Below are positions 1 through 7,906 of a stretch of DNA of 17,496 nucleotides, one piece after another (the stretch's first letter is position 1; the number at the start of each line of letters is the position of its first letter). This DNA is from Cochliopodium minus (lineage: Eukaryota > Discosea > Himatismenida > Cochliopodiidae). A program made the translations under genes and the position numbers. Below the pieces are notes generated by a model. The model was given only the letters and a program-made list of their open reading frames with translations, was not told the DNA's origin and did no database searches. Location of the stretch: NCBI GenBank assembly GCA_024220525.1, contig JAMYWO010000565.1:1-17496 (forward strand), in the 5' to 3' direction.

Positions 1-562
1 CTTTTTGTTTGATTATGTTTAATATTTTAAATAAAGATATCCCACTTTGTGGGTGTTTTAGATCAAAAAAAAAAAAAGATTACCAACAATTGCATTTATA
101 AAAAAATTAACTTTATCAAAATAAATATTATGAAGAATAACAATAAATTAAATTTTTATAAATAATGGTGACAGAAAAATAGTTTATATCTATCCCTTTG
201 TTCAAAAATATGTCCATTTCTGAGAGTTGTATTGTATCCATCTTTCAAGAAAGAATTCAACAAACATAACAAAGACCTCAACCAATCTCATTTGTTGCAC
301 AATATCATTCAAGCTATATTTAGGAAATTTCGTGATTTCACATCACCCAATAAAAAGATAAAATGTGATTTTATATAACATTTTCAAAAAATTATAATTG
401 AAAGTTAAGGAATATCATCTAAAAACAAGAGCTAATTCTCTTTCCCAATCTTTAAATAAAGATATTTGAAGTCACCAAAGAAAGAAAGAAATTATAATGT
501 AAACAAGAATACTAATTGTATCAATTTAAAAAAATTATTTAATAAATTTAATGAATTAATAA
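1..562. other. 3' flank of the transporter gene; short open stretch, otherwise no gene
   Basis: No recognisable gene. On the minus strand an open frame runs from about 331 down to a TGA at 204-202. It reads like a helical segment (it contains VQQMRLVEVFVMF and ERWIQYNSQKW) but has no convincing splice acceptor or homology, so it may be 3' UTR or an exon of a gene I cannot complete. At 41-53 there is a small perfect hairpin, CCCAC-TTT-GTGGG, followed by a 14-nt A run at 65-78. I give neither a function. Confidence 0.25.
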
Positions 563-3284
563 TTAATCATCCCTTGTTACATTTATTTCTAGTGTTTCAG
601 AGGATTTATTAGGAACAGATAAAATAGCAATGAAAATCAGTCCAAACGCCCCAGAAATACCACCAACCAACAAACTTGCACTTACTTTATGAGACATATT
701 CATAAATACTCCAGAAATAAGATTACATATCTTATTTAATTTAATTTAATTTAAAATATTTGATGAAAATAAAAATAACATTCGAATTACCATTTGTCCT
801 GTTACTTGTACCATATTCATGATACCAATATACAAACCATTGTCCTGACTGTCCACCCATAAACCAAGAAGAGTAAAAGGAGCGGTCATATATGAAGCAT
901 TAAAAATACTAAATGTTTAAAAATTAAAATTTTGAAAATAATAAAATAATAAAATAAAATGAAAATAATTTTAATAAAAAGCAAAATTTTATTTACCCAT
1001 AAATCGCACAAAGTGTAATGACTGAAACTGGCACATCAAAAAAAGTGAAAAAAGGGAGAACCAGCACAATAATACAAACAAGTTGAACAAAGAAAAAATT
1101 TTGTTTGATCCCTATTTTTCTATGGATCGTAGGAAGAAAAACTGAATAAAATAACTGCACCAAGTTACTGATAGCAAGTCCCAAACTTCCTACTCTGACT
1201 CCCTTTTCGTATTGAAGATATGTTGGTGATTTCGGATCAGGGTTCCCGTGATAAACATCTAGAAAAAATATGTAATTATTAGTGAAAAATAAAAAAAAAA
1301 AAACCTTCTCCCACAAAATCACTATTAAAATTATGATTGAAAATAAATAATTGAAAATAAGATTGCTTTAAAAAAAACATTATTACGTGAAAAAATACAT
1401 GATGGGAGTTGCAGCCATGGATGTAAAATAATAAGCAAACATAATTTTGATGACAGGAGATTTCATATATCTTTGTAACATTAAATTCGTCATTATAAAC
1501 AATTGAATAGATTGAAAAATTTTGTTTAAACCTAATTCCGTTCCAAAATTGTCGAATGTAAGATTGTTTTGGCAACAATTCTTCTTCTTCTTCTTCGTGA
1601 ATGTTTGAAGAGATCAATGGTTCTTCTCTTGTTGTCGCCAAAGTTATTATGGTGGTGATTATCATGAATATTGTACAAATGTAGAACACTCCTTGTGTGT
1701 TAGTTGAAAATATTTTCAAGTTTTTGAGTTGCAACGATCCCAATCCATAAGAAATAATTGAGGATGCCCCAGTAACTTTTTTGTTAAAAAAAAAAATATT
1801 AAATTTTTGAAAAGATTTTAAAACAAATAAAATCACCCACACAAAAAGAAAAAAAAAAAAATAATCACCTACAGTTATAACAGAAGTACCTCTATTCTTG
1901 TCGTCTGGAGTTTTACACAAATCCAACATTAACTGACATTTTTTTAGAAAGATATCAAATATTAAGAAAAATTTTTTTTTACAGCAATGGCAGGTGCTTG
2001 AGTGATATTCTAATTTGTTTTAATTTTGTTCAAAAAAAAAACATTGAATGATTCACCAATCCTATAATTATAGGTATTAATAATTATAAATTTAATTTTT
2101 AAAATAAAATTTTTAAAACAAACCAATGTTGGATACCCACGAACTAGTAACAGCAAATATAATACCTAAATAAAAATAATTCAAAATATGAAAAATATTT
2201 TTTAAAATATTGACCAAACTTTGTTGAACCCCCTTTATCTCCGCAATATTCGCCTATTGTTTGTCTTATTCCTATTGATTAAGAGACAAACAATCAAAAA
2301 AATTGGAATAATTTTACGAATTACTTTTTTTAAAAAAAAAATTTTTTTAAAAATAATTGAAAATAAAACAAATTTGTTTACCAGAATACAATTAAGCCAA
2401 CCACTGTAACAAGCATACCTATTTAAAGTTAAATTAATTTTTTTTTTGTTCAAAATAAAAATTTTTAACCAGATAAGATAAATGGCTTCCTTCTTCCAAA
2501 TCTTGTATCATTTTTGTCCGAAAATAATCCTATTATTGGCTGATTTTAAATTTTAATTTTTTTGAAACAAAGAAAATTTAAAAAAAAAATTTTTACTTGT
2601 ATTATTAACCCTAGAATAAAAAAATAAAATAAGTTGTTAGGGGGCGGAATTATAGTTCAAGTTACCCTGTTGAAATATGTTTAGTTCAAACATAAAACAT
2701 GATCATAAATACTCTTACAGGTATTGGTCCTGAAAGCCAAGCTATAGATGTCCAAAAATGACTTAATTAAAATTAACGATTAATTCAAAAAAAAACACGA
2801 ATATATTTTTGAAATGATAGTGTGATATATTATTTATTGTTATATTCTTATTCTATTTGATGATAAATCCTTGTTTATAGTAAATTCAAGTGTTTATTTT
2901 TAAATTATACAGTAATATTTGAAAAATTGCATTAAATTTACCTCAATCCAAGACTAATGAATAATGGTGTTGTCACTTCATATATTATCAAATGGGAGAT
3001 TATAAGTATCATTTTAATTTGGGAGGATAACAAAAATTATATTTTTTTGATTTTCAATTTACAAGCAAATTCTGCAGCAAATGCAAAATTCAAGCCAGCT
3101 GTTGATAATAATAGAAATAAATCAGGTATATTATTATTTTATAAATATTATACCCTGGCAGCTTGATATTAAAAGGAGTTTCCAAATGGGCAAAGTGAAT
3201 CCTAGGAAAGTAAGATTGTTTAAGAATGTAGATTTTGAAAAAGATTTTAATCATACCATCCAATAACAACGAATGATCCTTCAT
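563..3284 (-). CDS. SLC45/plant sucrose-transporter-like proton-coupled sugar transporter, 21 exons
   Basis: Predicted 465-residue, 12-helix MFS carrier of the GPH/SUT/SLC45 type, which in known members moves sucrose or other sugars with protons across a plasma or vacuolar membrane. Minus-strand exons in transcript order: 3284-3257, 3201-3154, 3098-3063, 2975-2942, 2761-2719, 2666, 2610-2597, 2539-2470, 2418-2382, 2323-2318, 2264-2215, 2165-2124, 2061-2057, 2009-1983, 1932-1869, 1775-1532, 1470-1387, 1321-1305, 1258-997, 908-791, 730-563 (stop TAA). All 20 introns are GT-AG and the coding sum is 1398 nt. Family marks: LGLSHFW (His50, where plant SUTs have LGIPHxW), SGPIPGLIIQPIIG (59-72), FSDKNDTRFGRRKPF (74-88), GDKGG (114-118), NITQAPAIA (139-147), FFTDFVGEDVYHGNP (276-290) and KGVRVGSLGL. 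An acidic EEEEEE loop lies in the central cytosolic region, as in relatives with a long middle loop. Family assignment is firm; substrate is not known. The smallest exons rest on frame and family alignment only. Confidence 0.88.
1305..1321 (-). other. 17-nt micro-exon of the transporter
   Basis: Bounded by AATAG and GTTTTT. It contributes the third base of Thr278, then DFVGE, then the first base of Asp284. It bridges MYFFT and VYHGNP, giving FFTDFVGEDVYHGNP, which matches the DTDWMGRExYHG segment of plant SUTs. Without it the neighbouring exons are out of phase. Confidence 0.82.
1983..2009 (-). other. 27-nt exon of the transporter (NITQAPAIA)
   Basis: Nine codons bounded by AATTAG and GTAAAA. 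They encode the conserved N-x-x-Q-x-P-A segment (QGPARAL in plant relatives) and join in phase to LMLDLC on exon 1932-1869. Confidence 0.82.
2057..2061 (-). other. Candidate five-nucleotide exon (GATTG) of the transporter
   Basis: The preceding exon (2165-2124) ends with one spare base after SSWVSNI and the next exon (2009-1983) begins in phase 0 with NITQAPAIA. ATAG|GATTG|GTGAAT supplies five bases, giving Gly137-Leu138. The result has nine residues between the Trp and the Gln of the QxP motif, as in plant SUTs (W-LLDVANNxx-QGP). Flanking introns are 62 and 47 nt. The only other donor (19-nt exon) fails the frame. Confidence 0.62.
2318..2323 (-). other. Candidate six-nucleotide exon (TAATTC) of the transporter
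   Basis: It lies between exon 2418-2382 (ending in TG) and exon 2264-2215 (starting A CAA ACA). Splicing those two directly makes a TGA stop, and the alternative acceptor at 2272 also runs into a stop. Including AG|TAATTC|GT gives TGT AAT TCA, residues Cys104-Asn105-Ser106. It leaves introns of 58 and 53 nt and restores the family spacing between the end of the GRRxPF loop helix and the GD motif. Confidence 0.62.
2597..2610 (-). other. 14-nt micro-exon of the transporter
   Basis: It encodes the last two bases of Gly64 plus LIIQ, bounded by TTCTAG and GTAAAA. It is followed in phase by PIIGLFSD. The joined string GLIIQPIIG matches the conserved GLxVQPIVG of sucrose transporters, so this exon is well supported despite its size. 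Confidence 0.8.
2666..2666 (-). other. Candidate one-nucleotide exon (G) of the transporter
   Basis: The preceding exon ends in phase 0 after CCT (2719) and the next starts GG TTA ATA (2610), so exactly one base is missing from the Gly64 codon. Halfway between, on the minus strand, lies CAACAG|G|GTAACT: an acceptor AG (2668-2667), one G, and a donor GT (2665-2664). This gives introns of 52 and 55 nt, the normal size in this gene, and restores SGPIPGLIIQ, matching SG(L/F) in SUT proteins. No other AG/GT pair in this gap restores the frame. Confidence 0.65.
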
Positions 3285-4013
3285 TTTTTTTTTTTAATGT
3301 AATTTCGAATAATATTCATTTGTTGTGGTGCAAAATCATTGAATAGAAAAATCATTATTGATCAAGTTGAAATGTTTAAAAATAAATTTAATTTCAAATA
3401 TATTTGAATAACGAATTCAAAATATAGATATGATTCCATATAGCATCTATATTTTGAGAAATGAATCAAACTCTAATTAAAAATGATGATGAATAGTTGG
3501 AAATTTGGTGACATGTCAAAAATGTTTATTCAATAAATGGATCTATTTTTGTTGAAGCCATCCAAATTGGTCATTTTATATTTTTCAATTTATAAAAAAT
3601 TTTTTGTTTCAAAGATGATTGATATTTTAATCATATTTTATAATGAATATGCCATCATTATTGAGAATGTGAAAAGATAAGAAAAAGAGATCTAATTTCT
3701 TTAATTAATAAATATTTGAGAATATTTTAAAAATAAATTAAAAAGAATTTGATATGTGAAATGATAAAGCAAAAATATTAATCTATTCATAAATGTGTTC
3801 TGAAAGTGCAATTCAAAATAGATTGAAAGCTTATGTGAGGGAATATATGATTGAAAGTTTGATATGAATATCATATAATCCTAAATGGATATATTTATTT
3901 GTCAAAATATCTTTATTAAAATTTGTGATGATAAAGTGATTTTATTTTAATTTTTTTGAAGATTCCATGAGTTGAAATAATTTGAAGTAATTTATTTGAA
4001 AGATGATTTTTTT
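3285..4013. other. Intergenic: upstream of the transporter, downstream of SAM gene 1
   Basis: About 730 nt of mixed AT-rich sequence with no open frame that looks coded on either strand. It should hold the transporter promoter on its left side and the 3' end of the neighbouring SAM gene on its right. A run of T (3285-3295) lies immediately upstream of the transporter ATG, which reads as A-rich leader on the coding strand. The only structured element I see is the inverted repeat at 3417-3457. Confidence 0.5.
3417..3457. repeat. 13-bp perfect inverted repeat with 15-nt loop
   Basis: TCAAAATATAGAT at 3417-3429 is the exact reverse complement of ATCTATATTTTGA at 3445-3457, separated by 15 nt. 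It lies about 130-170 nt upstream of the transporter start codon. It could be a hairpin in a transcript, a cruciform or the remnant of a small inverted-repeat element. The sequence does not say which. Confidence 0.6.
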
Positions 4014-4472
4014 TTATAAGGGTGTTTCATAATTTCTGACATCCCAACAGAAGCATTTCCTGAATCTGTAGATGCATGAATAGAGAAATAAGAGCCGGAA
4101 TATCTTTTCCTGTGAAAGCATGAGCTCATGCTCCAAGATGATAAGACCATCTTTGGTGGTCAACAAAGTAATAAAGCATTTTCCATCCAACAACTCATTC
4201 GCAAAGAGATTGGCCTCATCTGCGAATCCCATCTGGAAGATATATGATGCTATTTGTTGAGGTGATAATTTAGGTAGATTCAAAATCAATCTATGGCTCT
4301 TTATAAAATTATGTCGAAGCAAACTATCTTTTAATCCCGCTTCAACTTTTTTGGTCTTTGATTTTCTTCTTGGCTTCAAGACTATGTTTTGTGTTATTTG
4401 TATGTTTTGTTGTATATTGGAAAAATGTGTGTTATTTTCATTGCCATCTATGTTAGTGTTATTATTATTCAT
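4014..4472 (-). CDS. Small SAM-domain-like protein, paralogue 1
   Basis: Intronless, 152 residues from the ATG at 4472. The frame is open 20 codons further upstream, but an Asn-rich start (MNNNNTNIDG) looks more natural. A basic stretch (KPRRKSKTKK, 33-42) precedes a SAM-like domain at about 69-135: LSPQQIASYIFQMGF, then a DG turn (LLDGKCFITL) and a C-terminal helix (SQEKIFRLLFLY). The pattern LxxxQ-x3-Y-x4-G[FY]-x2-E-x3-F-x3-x-LDG-x3-ITL-x8-L matches SAM helices 1-5. SAM domains usually oligomerise or bind partners. The basic patch could be a nuclear localisation signal. Its two paralogues lie upstream on the same strand. The partner and pathway are unknown. Confidence 0.72.
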   Translation of the reverse strand: MNNNNTNIDGNENNTHFSNIQQNIQITQNIVLKPRRKSKTKKVEAGLKDSLLRHNFIKSHRLILNLPKLSPQQIASYIFQMGFADEANLFANELLDGKCFITLLTTKDGLIILEHELMLSQEKIFRLLFLYSCIYRFRKCFCWDVRNYETPL

Positions 4473-5431
4473 TGAAGAAATATTTATATGTGTAAAAAAT
4501 AGATTTTCGAAAAGTGAGAGAAAATTTATCAAATAGTGAAAAATGTATAGAAAAAAAGGAGAAAAAGTATATAGCTAGTATAAAAGGTCTGTAAAAATTT
4601 TATGCTATATAATTATATATTTTTTATTTTTTTTTTTAATTTATTATTTTTAATTATTTTTTTTATAAAGATTTATTTAAAAAGCTAAATCCGACGAAGT
4701 GATCAGAAATTAATTGATTTTCTTTAACAAGCTCATTCAAAAAACATGAAATTTTCAATTTTGATTTTTTCAAAAACCATTGGAGACCTGTATGTTTTGC
4801 AACTTTACCTTAAATTTTCAAGTTTAATAAAAATTTCAAAATTTTTATTTTAATTTTCCTCTAACAAATCCACATTGTTCATAATAAAATTAAGTGAATA
4901 AAAACTAAACAATTTTGGAAGTGACGGAGTTTTATTAAATTCTTTTTCTAAAGGTAGATTTCGTTATCATCCACTCAACAAATTTAAGGATATATAGCAA
5001 TGTAAAAAATTGCTATAAAAGCAATGTAAAAAATAAAATTTAAAAAAAAACAAAAAATAAAGCTCTGAGATGCAACAAAACAAAAAAGAAAGGTTTAATA
5101 TTAGAACAAAATAAATTTTTTAAAATTTAAACGTAGATTTGTTGTGGAATTAGAATATAATTAAAAAAAAATATTTAAAGAAAAAATCCATTTTGAAATA
5201 AAAAAAAAAAAAAAAAATGAAGAAAGACATTGATTTACTTTTAAAGAGACTTTATTTATTGCCTCAAAATTTATAAAATTTTTTTTATAGTTTGTTGTTG
5301 GAATTGGAAAGAAAGATATCTTGAAATGAAAAAAATGAAGATAGGATGCTTTCCAATGCTCTTGTAGAAAATTTCTTGTGTATGTTTTATATATTTTTTT
5401 GTTATATTTCAACATGATCTTCCCATCATAA
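4473..5431. other. Intergenic between SAM genes 1 and 2
   Basis: No gene seen. The minus strand reads TTTTATACTAGCTATATAC around 4567-4584, about 95-110 nt upstream of the SAM gene 1 ATG, as a possible TATA element. A+T-only stretches occur at 4600-4670 and an A17 run at 5201-5217. The minus-strand open frame over 5161-5517 is an out-of-frame overlap with SAM gene 2 and its 3' flank, not a gene. Confidence 0.45.
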
Positions 5432-5854
5432 TTAATATATGAAGAGAGGTCTTTCATCCTTGGATAGATTATTGCAATATCTCTTTCTGAAGATAAAGAT
5501 ATCTCTATATAACTCAAGGAGGCATTCTATTTTCTCCCTTGAGAATCCCAATTCTTGTTCCATGATATCCAATCCTTGTTTGGTTGTGCATAAGGTGATA
5601 AGACAGGATCCATCCAATTTCTCATCCAAGAAGATTTTGCATTCAGCTTTGTATCCCTTGGATTCAAGATATTGGCTCATTTGCTCGCAGGATAATTTAT
5701 TTAGGTGAAATATGCTTTTATTGTCTTTCAGGAAATTAAAATTGAGCAATTTCTTTTGGAGACATTTATCTTTCTTGCAAGATCTTGATGTTCTTCTATT
5801 GCTCTTTCTTGTTGGAGAATTATTTCTTTTGTTGTCATTATTATTTCTCATCAT
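5432..5854 (-). CDS. Small SAM-domain-like protein, paralogue 2
   Basis: Intronless, 140 residues, start MMRNNN at 5854. The N-terminus is strongly basic and Ser/Asn-rich (SPTRKSNRRTSRSCKKDK, 13-30), then a linker resembling the paralogues (NFLKDNK), then a SAM-like domain at about 54-120: LSCEQMSQYLESKGYKAECK, EKLDGSCLITL, GLDIMEQELGFSREKIECLL. It ends in a conserved tail (FRKRYCNNLSKDERPL) that the other two share (RNYETPL; DESERPFY). A TATAAATA element sits about 57 nt upstream. The Asp-Gly after helix 2 and the SREKI helix are SAM hallmarks; the partner is unknown. The basic N-terminus suggests a nuclear or nucleic-acid-associated protein, by inference only. Confidence 0.74.
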   Translation of the reverse strand: MMRNNNDNKRNNSPTRKSNRRTSRSCKKDKCLQKKLLNFNFLKDNKSIFHLNKLSCEQMSQYLESKGYKAECKIFLDEKLDGSCLITLCTTKQGLDIMEQELGFSREKIECLLELYRDIFIFRKRYCNNLSKDERPLFIY

Positions 5855-5910
5855 TTACTTTGTATTGAGGTTGTATTGCTTTGTGTATTTAGGATGATAT
5901 ATATGTGTTT

Positions 5911-5918
5911 TATTTATA
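5911..5918 (-). promoter_or_regulatory. TATA-like box upstream of SAM gene 2
   Basis: The minus strand reads TATAAATA, ending 57 nt before the ATG at 5854, within a leader free of other ATGs. In an AT-rich genome such words are common, so the call rests on position. Confidence 0.35.
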
Positions 5919-6931
5919 AAAACCAAGGTTTATATTTCTTTTTTGTGTTGAAATATAAGATCAATTTTGATGTTTTTTTATATTTTATTTAAAAATATTA
6001 AAAAATATATTCAATTAAATAAAATTACAAAAATGTAATGGAAATCTCGAAGAAATCAAAACAGAAATTTCAAAAATGAACGAAGAAGTGTCAAAATATT
6101 ACTCCTACAAAGCAAATTGGTAAAAAGAAAGTTAAACTAAAGAAATGGTTCATAATCTAACATTCATTCAATAAGGAGGAGATGAATTTGAATTTAAAAT
6201 ATTATCAAAAAATTAATTTTTTAAAAAGAAATTCAATTCGAGAGAGATTGATGGTTCTATAAGACATTGATTGTACTTTTTATTTAATAAATATTGTTCC
6301 TTTTAAAGGAATCTTCCCTTATAAAAAAATATATTTTACAAAATATTATTTTATTTAATTCAAAAATATATTATATTATATTCAATATAATTAATATCTT
6401 CAAAGTAAAAAAAAGAGGATTGATGAAATGTGAAATGAATCGATATCCAAAAATAAATTTTTTCTGAGCGGAATAAACATGTTAATAAATTCCAAATTAT
6501 TTAGAAAATATACTTTGGGGATAGAAAGGAAGAATATAATGATTGTAAAATATGGAATCTAATGTTTCTTTTTGGTACATATTAGAACATAATGCAAAAA
6601 ATTATATTTAAACTGAATTTAAACAAATATAGACAAAGATATAGTGAATTAAATTACATATCAATAGAATTAAACACAGATAATCAAAATATTTTTTATG
6701 AGGGATAATTCTCCTCAAAAAAATTTAAAAAACAATGGATAAACATATATTCCTTTTAAAAGATATTTTGGTATTCGTTTTGAAAGAATATAATTTTTCA
6801 CAACATCAAATTTTATATTATAAAATGAGTATTAAAAATGAGTTTATTTACACAAAAAATTTTGAACAGAAAAACTTTTTTTTTATCCTAACAAAAAACA
6901 AATTATATATTTATATCTTGCATACATTTGA
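5919..6931. other. Intergenic between SAM genes 2 and 3
   Basis: No complete gene. The only coding-like stretch is a short plus-strand open frame ending at 6123. A plus-strand frame at 6735-6938 is Lys/Phe/Tyr-rich, overlaps the 3' end of SAM gene 3 and looks like noise. Confidence 0.45.
6022..6123 (+). pseudogene. Orphan coiled-coil-like ORF fragment
   Basis: 33 codons ending at TAA 6121-6123 read like a charged helix (NLEEIKTEISKMNEEVSKYY) with hydrophobic heptad spacing. Codon composition is more gene-like than the flanking A/T sequence. It has no upstream ATG of its own beyond an internal Met, no detectable acceptor and no partner exon. It may be a relic of a lost gene, or chance. Confidence 0.2.
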
Positions 6932-7445
6932 TCAATAGAATGGTCTTTCACTCTCATCAATATTCCCAAAGTAAATTTTTCTTAAATTGTATATACATGT
7001 GTAAAGAGATTTCAGATTTTCTATCTGCTGAGGTGATAAGCATAATTCTTCTTCCATGATTTTTATTCCTTCACGTGAAGCCAACAATATCACTAAAGAT
7101 GCACCATCCAATTTTTCCTATAAAATGTAAGAAAAGGAAAATGAGATGAATATTTAAAAGGTTGATGATCAGTTTAAATTTTGAGTATTGAATGTATTTA
7201 TAATCAATATGGACTGAAATGAAAGTAAAAATATAATAAAGAAAAAATTTTGTTACTCTCTGAAATATACCAGCGATATCTTCGAATCCCTTCTGTGATA
7301 GATATTTGCTCACTTGGATGGTTGTTAACAATTCTAATTTGAACAGCATCTTATTCTCTTTTAGAAAATTTCTTTTTATAACCAATTTCCCCAAATTTCC
7401 GCTTTTTCTTTTCGTTCTCATTCTTGTAGCAAAATAAGGTACCAA
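6932..7445 (-). CDS. Small SAM-domain-like protein, paralogue 3 (two exons)
   Basis: Exon 1 7445-7257, GT-AG intron 7256-7118 (139 nt), exon 2 7117-6932 (TGA). Product 124 residues, or 116 if the second ATG at 7421 (MRTKRKSG) is used; the basic start resembles the paralogues, so 7421 is plausible. The SAM-like domain begins near residue 40 (TTIQVSKYLSQKGFEDIAGIF) and continues across the splice into EKLDGASLVILLA, GIKIMEEELCLSPQQIENL and the shared tail ending ERPFY. The intron falls just before the Glu-Lys-Leu-Asp-Gly motif. The splice is supported because it restores, residue for residue, the alignment with paralogue 2 (IFLDEKLDG). Function beyond SAM-type protein interaction is unknown. 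Confidence 0.76.
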
Positions 7446-7906
7446 AATTCTCTAATTAATTAATTATTTTCAACTGATCGTTGCAATAAAAGGACTTTAT
7501 TTGTTTCTGAAAATTTTTTTTTTTATTTTTATATAGTTTTGTATTTTATATGAAATAAAAATATAATAATAAAATGTTTTAAATTCATTTGAAAACAAAC
7601 AAATAATTAACAAAAATGCTTGTAAAATCTAATCAAGTGGATCGAATAATATTTTTCTTTTCAAATTTCATAAATTATATTTGAGGCCAAAAAATTTAAT
7701 TTTAATAAACTCTCACTTTCAACTCTGAAATTTGAAAACTCAAATTAAATCATCTCAACAAGAAAATAAAATAATAAAGCAAAATTGAAAAGGAAATTGA
7801 AACATTAATTTGCAAAAAGAATATAATATAAAAATCATCAAGCTTATAACAATAATAATTTGAAAAGAATTTATAATTTGCATAATAAAAATTTATATAA
7901 AATTTT
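7446..7906. other. Intergenic between SAM gene 3 and the ankyrin gene
   Basis: No gene seen. It contains the promoter side of SAM gene 3 (minus strand CCTTTTATTGC near 7482-7492, loosely like CCTTTTATACT upstream of SAM gene 1) and the 3' flank of the ankyrin gene. A minus-strand frame at 7750-8001 is an out-of-frame shadow of the ankyrin exon plus low-complexity sequence. Confidence 0.4.

Noticed and set aside
41-53. CCCAC-TTT-GTGGG hairpin as a terminator or histone-type stem-loop
   Set aside because: The stem is only 5 bp, it does not match the histone stem-loop, and no adjacent gene end requires it.
1279-1929. Single long minus-strand frame through several transporter exons
   Set aside because: It reads through introns at 1776-1868, 1471-1531 and 1322-1386 and leaves the frame that matches the SUT/SLC45 family after 1532.
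2265-2272. Acceptor at 2273-2272 giving a 57-nt exon in the transporter
   Set aside because: It leaves the preceding exon out of phase and runs into a stop. The acceptor at 2266-2265 with the 6-nt exon restores both frame and family spacing.
563-3284. Transporter as a pseudogene with multiple frameshifts
   Set aside because: Every apparent frameshift falls in a gap with proper GT-AG sites and typical intron lengths, and the spliced total is an exact multiple of three with all family motifs intact. Sequencing errors remain possible only for the 1-, 5- and 6-nt exons individually.
6735-6938. Plus-strand 67-codon frame
   Set aside because: Low-complexity Lys/Phe/Tyr composition, overlapping the 3' end of SAM gene 3 on the other strand, with no motif.
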